Positions 1 to 8,951 of a stretch of DNA of 64,000 nt are shown here, piece after piece. Every line of letters starts with the position of its first letter. The stretch's first letter is position 1. A program made the translations under genes and the position numbers. This stretch comes from Fomitopsis serialis (Eukaryota; Basidiomycota; Agaricomycetes; Polyporales; Fomitopsidaceae). The notes below the pieces were generated by a model, which saw only the letters and a program-made list of their open reading frames with translations, was not told the DNA's origin and did not search any database. The stretch is taken from NCBI RefSeq assembly GCF_022376445.1, contig NW_025954970.1, positions 248,001 through 312,000 on the forward strand. Direction: 5' to 3'.

Positions 1-53
1 TATGAGGACCTCCCGATAGCCGACATATCGCTTTTCGTGAGGTGGCGGACACG

Positions 54-733
54 TCACGAAAGCGCACCGAAGGGCGTCGAAATGTTCGAAGGGTATCTTC
101 CTTTGGCGAGGCTTGATTCCGAGGATGTCGCAGGTAATCGGCTGGCGGAAGCGGACTTCAAGCCAATCACGGTCGTAAACGCTGACGAGCAGGGGACAGA
201 GATGGGCATGTCCGCTTCCTACGAGGAAGTCAGCTCAACGATCCAGGGAGGCAGGGTTCACGTACCTTCATGTAGATATAGCAATCCACCATCCCCATGC
301 GCTTAGGCGCTCCCTCAGAACGGCGAGGGCGGGCCACAGTGCCCGCGTGGTCCGAGGGATGTTCACTGAGGTAGACTGTGCCCCCGAATCTAGCGGGCGG
401 GTCGAGGGCTGCCACGCGAGTGCGCATCTCCTCAAACTTCTCATCGGTCATCTGCGTCGTCGTGGGCTTGAGATGGTTGGAGCATCGAGAGCCTTTGGGG
501 GCGGTGCACTGAAGCAAGCTAGGGATGAGGACCGGCACGTGCCGAATGAACTACACACTCACCACGCAGAAGATTTTGCCAACGGTGGCTGCAGTCGTGG
601 CCCCGTAACTGACGATTGGGAAGTGCGGAGCCTCCTTGTAGCCAGTACAAGGCAGGAGACCGCCCCACTGGATGTCGGCAGAGGGAAGAAGGTCGTTGAC
701 GATGGCGCGGACTCGGGGATCACTCGGTGCCAT
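54..733 (-). CDS. hypothetical protein, 3 exons, 192 aa
   Basis: I do not recognise a function. The model has exons 733-563, 508-266 and 218-54, with 54-nt and 47-nt GT..AG introns and phases that join in frame. The ATG at 733 is the first in frame before a continuous open stretch. Seen in the protein: an N-terminal segment beginning MAPSDPRVRAIVNDLL, a cysteine pair region around GSRCSNHL, and a central motif YLSEHPSDHAGT. Proteins of this look occur repeatedly in Agaricomycete genomes beside the kind of gene that is disrupted next to it; that statement is from general memory, not a search. No signal peptide or membrane segment is visible. It lies downstream of, and in the same direction as, the LTR-disrupted gene and could be a companion of it. 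Confidence 0.55.
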
Positions 734-1261
734 CTTGCGGAGACAGTCGACGCGCAACTGTCTGCTTTATATGCATTCCTCTTACACGGCTTCGAGGCAG
801 AACGGCTATTCTCGTGAGGAATTAGTCAGATCCAACAACGATAGATGAGAAAAAGCGGGCGTTTGCCCGGCGGCAAGTGGGGTTCCTGTTTTGGGTAACC
901 TGCAGCCATAACCTGCAGCGAGAGATGTTGTCATTTCCGAGCCCCAGAGATGCTATTTACACGTGTACTCTACGTCCCATGTCATTACATTATACCCAAT
1001 GTTCCGGCAGCGCGACAGGAGGCACTGGGAGGCGCTTGAAGACGTCAGTGAAAGTGCGCACGTAGAAGTGAATCGCGCTGCGCTGCACCGATTGAAATCG
1101 CGATGCAGGGTAGTCGAGTATGTCTTCGTGTATGCCCTTGAGCTCCTCGGGAAGACCCGGCCAGCGTGCCATGACACCGACAAGCTCGGACACCGTGGGG
1201 CGCGCCTCGCGCCAACCAGTCTCGTCAGGACTTGCCCATCGTGCGCGAGTCGTCTCGCCGC

Positions 1262-2240
1262 TGATACGCCTCTAGGCTATCTAAGCCCCGAAAACGCAAT
1301 CTAGGCCTCTACAATGCTCCGAAGCTCTTAGAAGATCCACTACAACTGTTCGAAGATTTCGAAGTTCGTAGCCAACCCTGGCTCACCTTAGAAGACTATC
1401 CACGACCTTCCGGCACCTCAGTGACGCTATAGGAGCACCTACCCACCTATCTAGACGACCCCAGAGCACGCAGGTCACTCGAAGATACACTATGTGTTAG
1501 AAGACACTCGAACATGTTAGAAGACGTGCTACGGTGTTAGAAGATCTCCTGCGAGACCATAGGATGCTACAGGATGTCCAGTGAGTCCTTGCAGGTCGTC
1601 TCACATCCTCGACGAGTGGTCTCGGTTTCCGGCGTCATGTGATAGCCGGTCGGCCTTCGGACCACTGGTTAGCGAGCCCGAGAGCAGTTGTCACGTGTTA
1701 GAAGCCATAGCCGGATGTTTGGGGCCGTCGGAGCTCCGTAGTGGTAATAGCCGTGTTTCCCTGTATATACTCTGGGACTGGTTCCCTTCGAATGGGAGAG
1801 ACCCCTTACCCTCTCAATCTCACCTCGCACCGGCGAGGTTCGTCAGTCAGCCAGTACGTTCGAAAGTCAGCAAGTTCGCCAGTCAGTCAGTACGTTCGAA
1901 GCCAGCCAGTCAGTTCGCCAGTACGTTCGCCAGCTCGTAGTTGCCCCGAGAGGCTCTACACTTCTTCTCCTGCCGTCGCTCGCCTTCCTTGTCACCGTTC
2001 GTTCGACACGTCTGTCGAAACTCCCCCTCCTACCTTCGAGGCTTAGCCCTCGTCTTCGAACAGTCTTCGACATCTTCGAAGCTCTCCCACGTCGTTCGGA
2101 GTCTTGTCCGTCCTCCTCCTTCTTACCTAGACCACTGTACAGTCCCCCGTACATCTCATAGACTCAGAGGCCTCGCATACCACTGCTCGACCTCACGGTT
2201 GGGTTTTTGTGTGGCTTTTGTGTTCTTTTCGGTCGCGTCA
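1262..2240 (+). repeat. 5' LTR (979 bp)
   Basis: Bounded by TG at 1262 and CA at 2240 and repeated at 6296-7273. It is rich in TTCGAA and TTAGAAGA words and in short CAGT-containing direct repeats around 1845-1935. The open frames in it (for example 1581-1940) recur in both LTRs and look like chance frames. Confidence 0.95.
1764..1769 (+). promoter_or_regulatory. TATA box of the 5' LTR
   Basis: TATATA in the context CCCTGTATATACTCTGG, repeated at 6797-6802 in the 3' LTR. Its position in the middle of the LTR fits the U3/R boundary. Transcription start is inferred some 25-35 bases downstream. Confidence 0.5.
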
Positions 2241-2243
2241 TCT

Positions 2244-2262
2244 TGGAGCCCACCGCGAGGGG
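2244..2262 (+). other. primer binding site candidate
   Basis: TGGAGCCCACCGCGAGGGG begins three bases after the 5' LTR and starts with TGG, the complement of a tRNA CCA end. It does not match the initiator-Met type TGGTA... site. The primer tRNA is not identified. Confidence 0.5.
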
Positions 2263-2497
2263 GATATAGAGCAAGATTCCGCCGCGTCGGAACTTCGAAG
2301 TCAACCCTGAAGACTACCGAGACTACGAAAGTCCTCTCCTCGCACTCGCTATCGACAGTAGACTAGGTCCCCGATCAGCCGCCGCCTTTCGCAGGCATAG
2401 CAACCCTCTCCCAGGACCTTCGACTATCCCCTCTTCGCCCGAAAACGTCGAGCTTGTCCCCGATCACGACAATCCGGAACGCTCCGTTCGAGACCAA

Positions 2498-4210
2498 GTG
2501 CCTACTACCCCATCCCATTCCAGACGTGCTCGAAGACTCTTGCTTGCAGACGACTTAGAGGCACTAGTCTTCGGATCCCCTCTACCGCTTCTAACACCAT
2601 CACCACCTCTCGAAGGAGAGGAACCCACCAGTCGTAGAGTGTCGTCAGTCCCTCCAGGACCAGAGCAGTCCGCGCCGCGACGGACTTCGACCGTCGACAC
2701 CCCTAACCCTTCGAACACTTCGACAATACCTTCGAACATTTCAACAATCCCTTCTATCGCTTCGCCAACTCCTTCTAACACTTCGAAGCTGAGTCCAAAT
2801 ATGACCGACGCAGGAACACCAGCCTCAAAGGCGGCTTCAATGCCTGCACGTGGACACTCCACTGCACCTGTCTTCGACGAGTCAGAACCTTTCTCATTCA
2901 ACTGCTTTTTCCAAGACCTCGAAACACACTTCGCACGATGCCGAGTTACCGACGACTCCGACAAGAAGTCATGGGCAGTTCGCTACCCTCCTATCCGCGT
3001 CTCCGACCTATGGATGATGCAGCCAACATTCAAGGATGCTACGAAGCCCTACGAGGAGTTCGTGACCGCCCTACGAGCACTCTATCCTGGAGCTGATGAC
3101 GAGCACAAGTACTCGCTTGCTGATCTCGACACGGTCGTCCATGATCGCATAGAACTCGGGATGACCAATGCCCTCCACCTCGCTGCCTACTACCGCGACT
3201 TCTACATGATTTCGGAGTACCTGATCGCTCGAGGTTCGCTTTCGACACTCGAACAAGATCGGAAGTTCCAGCAAGGCTTTCCGAATACGCTCTGGGGTCC
3301 CATCGAGCAGCGCCTGTTCATGCGGAACCCTGACCGCTCTCGAAGGAAGCCCTGGACGTTCGCAGAGATCTACGAGTCAGCACAGTGGGTGTTAGATGGT
3401 CCTACACCAGCTTTGACCTTTCGGCAAGCTCGTCCCCCTATGCCTACGACCACACCCGCTGCGTCTATCCTGCCATCCCCACCTGTGACCACGAAGTCCG
3501 AAGACCTCTTACCATTGCTACAGACGCTGATCAAGACCCTCGAGGCCCAGCAGTCTCACAGCCGGTCACCTGAATTCTCGAACAGTCGTGACAGCCCTCG
3601 GTGCTTCTATTGCGGACGTTCGGGATGTTGGATCGGTGACTGCGAGATGTTCGAAGAAGACAGGAAGAAGGGCCTGTGTCGACGGAACCCCGATGGCAAG
3701 ATCGTCTCGTTCGACAACCGCTTCATGAGTCGCCGAGACAGCGAGACCCTCCGAGACGCTATCTACGAACATGCACGTCGTTCGAGCAAGTTAGGACTCA
3801 GTTCGTCGTCTTCGAGTGGTTCAGGCAGTGCTATGCAAGGCGCTACAGCCACGCAGTTGCTCTATGAAGCAGTCGAGAGTCCGCCTATCCCTACGCATGC
3901 CCTCGACATTGGAGAGATGCTAGCCTGCATGGACACCCAGCTATCACGGTTGACGGAGATCTACGCTTGGGAACAGCGTAAGCAGACCGTTGTCGACCGA
4001 GTTGTCATCGAGAAGCATCCCCTACGCTCGAACACCCACCTGGCTGATCAACCACTACTACCCATGACGTGTTCGAAGTTTTCGGAGCGAGCCCCAAACC
4101 ACCTGCCATGTTCGAAGACGAGACCAAGTACCCCAGCGCCTGCGCCAGTCGTCCGACCTACCATCGACACCGAGAGTCCCGTTTCCCATCTGCAAATGTT
4201 CGAGACATGA
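2498..4210 (+). CDS. retrotransposon Gag with atypical zinc knuckle
   Basis: Structural Gag of the LTR element, expected to form the virus-like particle and package element RNA. The open frame begins at a GTG (2498); the first in-frame ATG is 2801. A Ser/Thr/Pro-rich N-terminus (many SNTS/IPS repeats) is followed at about 2880-3400 by a helical Gag core (FSFNCFFQDLETHFARCRV, then a block containing WTFAEIYESAQWVLDG). A knuckle CFYCGRSGCWIGDC lies at 3602-3643: spacing is CX2CX4-X4C, with Cys where His is usual. After it comes the conserved-looking KGLCRRNPDGKIV. The frame closes at 4210 beside an overlapping open frame that continues the same composition, so the stop probably reflects a one-base change near 4205. 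No protease follows. Confidence 0.8.
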   Translation: MPTTPSHSRRARRLLLADDLEALVFGSPLPLLTPSPPLEGEEPTSRRVSSVPPGPEQSAPRRTSTVDTPNPSNTSTIPSNISTIPSIASPTPSNTSKLSPNMTDAGTPASKAASMPARGHSTAPVFDESEPFSFNCFFQDLETHFARCRVTDDSDKKSWAVRYPPIRVSDLWMMQPTFKDATKPYEEFVTALRALYPGADDEHKYSLADLDTVVHDRIELGMTNALHLAAYYRDFYMISEYLIARGSLSTLEQDRKFQQGFPNTLWGPIEQRLFMRNPDRSRRKPWTFAEIYESAQWVLDGPTPALTFRQARPPMPTTTPAASILPSPPVTTKSEDLLPLLQTLIKTLEAQQSHSRSPEFSNSRDSPRCFYCGRSGCWIGDCEMFEEDRKKGLCRRNPDGKIVSFDNRFMSRRDSETLRDAIYEHARRSSKLGLSSSSSSGSGSAMQGATATQLLYEAVESPPIPTHALDIGEMLACMDTQLSRLTEIYAWEQRKQTVVDRVVIEKHPLRSNTHLADQPLLPMTCSKFSERAPNHLPCSKTRPSTPAPAPVVRPTIDTESPVSHLQMFET

Positions 4211-6100
4211 CCTACGCACCTCCTCCCACCCAACGTTTCGAAGCGACCCCTACGAAGTTCGAAGCGAGCCCTCGAAATTTCGAAGCATCTCCCACGAAGC
4301 GACAGAGCCGAGCCAGCTTCTTTATAGCACAGCCCCCGCCCCAGCTTGCCGAACTGGCTGTCGAGTCCTCATCGAACACTCCGTGTGTACCATTGACATC
4401 TGAAGAGCTTCGAAAATTGCCTTTGTACCTTCGCGACCGATACTGGGCAGCACTGACACCTCGGACGGTGGAGCGCAAGACGAACCAGGCGTCTACAAAC
4501 ACTGCAGCCATGGAACCACTTTCGAACTACAGCCTTATGATCGAAGACACTTCCCCAGCTGTCACCGTGTTAGGGGACCTTCTGGAGGGCAGCCTTACGT
4601 TAGAAGAGACTCCTACGTCTTCGAAGTCTTCAGACATACGACCTACATCTTCGAAATCTTCGGACAGTCGACCTACGTCTCCGAGATTGTCAGATGACCA
4701 ACCTGCACCTCCGAAATGTTCGGACTATCGACCTATGTCTTTGAAGCCTTTGAACGGTGATCTCCCCACGTCGACGGAATCTTTGAGTGCTCCTACGACA
4801 TTGGACACTCCTCCTATCTCTCCGAATGGCCAGATCATGCCCCTACGTCTCCGAAATCTTCGAACGGTCAAGCCATGTCTCCGAGATTTTTGGACTATCA
4901 ACAGATGTCTTCGAACAATCTCTCTACGCTGATGGAATCCTTGAACACTCCTACGACGTTTGACACCCCTTCTATCCCTTCAGAATTGCAACACCACGCT
5001 CCTACGTCTCAAGAATCTTCAAACTTTCGAGCTACATCTCTGAGATTGTCAGACCACCATCCCAGGTCTACGAAATCTTCGACGCCTCTTATGCCATTTC
5101 TAGAATCGTCGAACTGTCCCCTCCCATCTCCGGAACCTTCCGACCTTCCTGCTATGCCTCCGAAATCATTGGATGCTTATGCTTACGCTCCGAAAAGTTC
5201 GGACTATCTTTCTGCAACTACAACGCCTTTGGATCCTCCTATGATGTCTACCCCCACTCCTTCGATGTTACCAGACTCTGCTCCTACGTCTTCGAAGTTA
5301 CCGTGCGCTGTGCTACCGCCAAAATCTTCGAACACTCCTACGATGGATGGCCTGTCACCTCCACTGGCTACTATGTTGCCCGAGCATGACGAGCAGCCCA
5401 TGCTTCCCTCCCCGCCCCGCCCGTCTCTTGTATCTATCTCTGCGCTGACCGAGGACGGTCACAATTTCAGTAAGGGGGAGGATCACCACAACCACTTGGT
5501 AGTACCATCACCAGACACGCCTCGAAAGCTAGACCCACACCTCGAAGACGTCGAACATACCCTATTGCTCTCGCAACCAGCAGGTCCACCCAAACACGTG
5601 TCGAGAGTCTTCTACATGTGTGCGGTGCTGTTCGTCACTGCCGCACTGTTTTTCGCTTTTGGAGACAATCTATGGCCATGGGATCGACGTGGAGTGCATG
5701 AACAACAACTCCGAACGTTCGAAGACACGTACCTAGTCCTACCACCCGACATGGCCCCAGACCCAACAAACCTAATCGTTCGTAGAGTGAATACCTTGCG
5801 AAGATGCCCGCTGCACCTCGGGGTGAGCCTGAGCGTTACGAGACAGTCAGGGACCTCGACTTCCTTCAAGACGACCTAGAGCAAGCTCCGAACATGTCAG
5901 TCAGGCAGTCACCCAATGCGAAGACGAGACCTCGCTATCACGGCCCATTGGTCGTTCAATCACGCAGCCACGCACGTCACAGTGTACCGCTGGCTAGAGA
6001 GAAGGAGAAGGAGTCTACGATGTCCCTAGGAGCCTCCGAACACTTCGAAGATGCATTTGACAAGCTGGATGCAGACAGTGTTTTGTACGAAGACAGCTAG
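4211..6100 (+). CDS. repetitive proline-rich tail with one transmembrane segment
   Basis: Continuation of the Gag reading frame through three overlapping open frames (4069-4932, 4875-5879, 5804-6100). Each step shifts in the direction expected for loss of one base; the clearest is the CCCC run at 4840-4843. The first part has FEASPTK-type repeats. It then has many copies of a PTSSKSSD-like unit (about 4606-5190), which read through the frame switch and so show that the two frames belong to one protein. Near the end is a hydrophobic helix (FYMCAVLFVTAALFFAF, about 5608-5665) followed by charged sequence. It resembles a membrane-anchored tail in the position an envelope gene would have, but no signal peptide, cleavage site or fusion-protein homology is visible. 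A function in particle-membrane interaction is inference only. Confidence 0.55.
5444..5481 (+). repeat. internal copy of the polypurine-tract region
   Basis: About 37 bases (GCTGACCGAGGACGGTCA, two differing bases, then ATTTCAGTAAGGGGGAG) match 6258-6294 next to the 3' LTR with only two mismatches. This copy is inside coding sequence. Confidence 0.85.
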
Positions 6101-6283
6101 GGTCTTCTACGGTGCTAGACGAGCTGTTCCCGCCGTAGGGGGCAATGATACCACCCAAGCAATCCTTAGTTCACGTCCTACCTCCATTTCAACCATCCTC
6201 GCCTTCTACCGACCCTGGAGGTCCTCTACGGAACAAGCACCCTTCATTGCTATACCCGCTGACCGAGGACGGTCAGGATTTCA

Positions 6284-6295
6284 GTAAGGGGGAGA
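6284..6295 (+). promoter_or_regulatory. polypurine tract of the LTR element
   Basis: AAGGGGGAGA directly precedes the TG of the 3' LTR, where the plus-strand primer is expected. It is part of a longer segment duplicated upstream at 5444-5481. Confidence 0.8.
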
Positions 6296-7273
6296 TGATA
6301 CGCCTCTAGGCTATCTAAGCCCCGAAAACGCAATCTAGGCCTCTACATGCTCCGAAGCTCTTAGAAGATCCACTACAACTGTTCGAAGATTTCGAAGTTC
6401 GTAGCCAACCCTGGCTCACCTTAGAAGACTATCCACGACCTTCCGGCACCTCAGTGACGCTATAGGAGCACCTACCCACCTATCTAGACGACCCCAGAGC
6501 ACGCAGGTCACTCGAAGATACACTATGTGTTAGAAGACACTCGAACATGTTAGAAGACGTGCTACGGTGTTAGAAGATCTCCTGCGAGACCATAGGATGC
6601 TACAGGATGTCCAGTGAGTCCTTGCAGGTCGTCTCACATCCTCGACGAGTGGTCTCGGTTTCCGGCGTCATGTGATAGCCGGTCGGCCTTCGGACCACTG
6701 GTTAGCGAGCCCGAGAGCAGTTGTCACGTGTTAGAAGCCATAGCCGGATGTTTGGGGCCGTCGGAGCTCCGTAGTGGTAATAGCCGTGTTTCCCTGTATA
6801 TACTCTGGGACTGGTTCCCTTCGAATGGAGAGACCCCCTTACCCTCTCAATCTCACCTCGCACCGGCGAGGTTCGTCAGTCAGCCAGTACGTTCGAAAGT
6901 CAGCAAGTTCGCCAGTCAGTCAGTACGTTCGAAGCCAGCCAGTCAGTTCGCCAGTACGTTCGCCAGCTCGTAGTTGCCCCGAGAGGCTCTACACTTCTTC
7001 TCCTGCCGTCGCTCGCCTTCCTTGTCACCGTTCGTTCGACACGTCTGTCGAAACTCCCCCTCCTACCTTCGAGGCTTAGCCCTCGTCTTCGAACAGTCTT
7101 CGACATCTTCGAAGCTCTCCCACGTCGTTCGGAGTCTTGTCCGTCCTCCTCCTTCTTACCTAGACCACTGTACAGTCCCCCGTACATCTCATAGACTCAG
7201 AGGCCTCGCATACCACTGCTCGACCTCACGGTTGGGTTTTTGTGTGGCTTTTGTGTTCTTTTCGGTCGCGTCA
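6296..7273 (+). repeat. 3' LTR (978 bp)
   Basis: Near-perfect copy of 1262-2240; differences are a missing A near 6346 and G/C run-length changes near 6827-6838. Ends in CGGTCGCGTCA and is followed by the CCGC target duplication. Confidence 0.95.
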
Positions 7274-8951
7274 CCGCTCTCCCAAAGAGGGATCACGCGA
7301 AGTCCGGAGCCGATCGCACTCCAAAGGCGACACACCCGCCCCTCGCGCTCCCATCGAGCCAGAGTATCCCAGCCCCGTGAGTGCGTCAGCTCGGCATCGA
7401 GTGCTCGCATCTCGCAACGCCAGTTAATCTCGTGGACCTCCCAAAGGACCTGCTCACGTAGGGCACGCTCTTTCGCACAGTTCTCGGTCACGACAACGTG
7501 ACCCCATTTTGGGGTTAGGGCTGCAGTGTACGTTGGCAGACCCGCGCTGTGTCCGAATAGACGGCGTACGTTTTGCTGGATTTCCCTACGCTCCTTGGCC
7601 TTTCTCGATGATTGTTCAGAGGATGCCTCAAGAGTTTGAAGCCGGTAGTCCCCCAGAGCGCGTCGCGCCATTCAGAGATGCGTAGGGGCTCGGCGCCGAC
7701 CGTGCGATCGAGGAGGCGCTGGCGGCAGAACTGCCGGATCCGGACGTAGTTGTGGTAGTAGCGGTTGTATTTGTCGCCGGCCCCTTCAAACAGGAACGGC
7801 GGGGGCCAGTAATACGTGGCTGGCGACGGGGGCGATGGCAAAGTGCCCACTGCGGCCATCGCGTGTGCCCAGACGGCCGGAACATCACATGCTTGCGGCG
7901 TCTGATAACGTAGCGAGGGGTGCGGAGGAGGCAGATCCTTCGGCGGCGCCCTTTTCCCCCGACGAGTACGGCGTGATGAGGGTGGGGGTGGTGCCGGTGG
8001 GCCTCGATCAAGATGGAGATCTGCTTTGAGCTTCTTGGACGGCCGAGTTTCGGATCCACTACCGAATGCGGTGATATCGTCGCTCGGCAACGGAGGCAGC
8101 TTGACGTCGAGGAGTGTTGTGAGGACCTCGCGCTGCATCGCAAACGGCCAGTCTCCAGGGTGTTGAACGACGCCGGCGAGATCACCGCTGTGGCTGTGCA
8201 ATCGCGGCTGCGACAGCTCGTCCCTCATGCGCGACGAGATCGGTGTAGGGTACGTGTGCACCTCGACCACACGCACAAGGCGGGTGAGCGTCTGGATGAA
8301 CCAGACAGGGATCCCAAGCCGGAACAACACTTGCGCAGTTCCGGCGTCACTAGTGAACGCTCCACGAACAGGCAGTACCTTGGTTGCGACGAAGGCGGGA
8401 TCGAGTGCGCGTGGCTGAACAATCTCGGATAGTACGATGAGACCGCATAATTCAAGTGAGAGGCGCTTGACGTGCGCGGCGAGGGCGATGGCATGAGCCT
8501 GAATCATGGGTAATATTGATAGTTGATCGAGGGCCTGGTTGATCGTCGCAATGAGATGTTTGCCGAATTTCTGGTGCTCCTCATGTTTTGAAATCGTGGA
8601 CATATGATACGTGACGCCGATGTGGCTGGCTACGCCCTTCAGCAGCATCACGGTGCTTGGCTCAAGAAAGCCGAGATCCGGGACACCACACTCTCTGCAC
8701 GGCTTCCATTCATTCCAAGGAACAGGGTCGTACAGATCTTCCGCAAGGAAGTTGAGCCCGTCTAATCTCCCTCCCTGCACCGGAATGCACGCGTGATGCA
8801 GCACTCGTTTGTGATACAGCTGGGGCCACAGTGAGTACTCCTGCGGGCCCCAGCGACCGTCAACTCGCGTGCAGATCTCGCCGGGTGACGCGACCGGGAA
8901 TTCCGGCATCCAGGTCGCGTTGGGGGTCGTCACCACCGCTTTGTCACTCAT

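Larger units (their letters stand above)
1262..7273 (+). mobile_element. non-autonomous LTR retrotransposon (TR-GAG type)
   Basis: Two direct repeats, 1262-2240 and 6296-7273, start TGATACGCC and end CGGTCGCGTCA, giving TG..CA termini. They differ by only a few one-base changes (near 1313 and 1796), so the insertion is recent. The flanks carry the 4-bp duplication CCGC (1258-1261 and 7274-7277). A primer-binding-site candidate follows the 5' LTR and a polypurine tract precedes the 3' LTR. The 4-kb internal region encodes a Gag with a zinc knuckle and a long repetitive tail with a transmembrane helix. No protease, reverse transcriptase, RNase H or integrase motif is visible in any frame, so it must rely on a partner element. 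Confidence 0.93.
822..8951 (-). pseudogene. hypothetical gene split by an LTR retrotransposon
   Basis: The coding parts are 8951-7274 and, after the 6-kb insertion, 1261-996, followed by an intron and a short last exon ending near 822-828. The frame is continuous when the insertion and one copy of the CCGC target duplication are removed, so the empty site was a coding exon. A second break is a one-base shift at a run of five C (7650-7654), where translation must move frame to keep the downstream part (LFGHSAGLPTYTAALTPKWG...). The protein has a proline-rich, basic middle (about residues 280-350) and Trp-rich ends, with no domain I can name. The motif WRDALWG followed by a charged helix is typical of a dispersed Agaricomycete family of unknown role. 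Upstream exons (to about 9339) are possible but not resolved. The retroelement insertion is certain; that the gene was functional before is inference. Confidence 0.7.

Noticed and set aside
1581..2366. Open frames of 100-140 codons inside the 5' LTR, repeated in the 3' LTR
   Set aside because: They are duplicated because the LTRs are duplicated. Ser/Arg/Pro-rich translations with no motif and stops in the same place make them chance frames.
5590..5880. Envelope gene in the LTR element
   Set aside because: Only one hydrophobic helix at the end of a Gag-linked repeat protein; no signal peptide, furin-type site or fusion peptide.
1764..7273. TTCGAA-rich words in the LTR element as heat-shock elements
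   Set aside because: The words are abutting TTC/GAA without the two-base spacing of a heat-shock element and are as common in the coding part as in the LTR.
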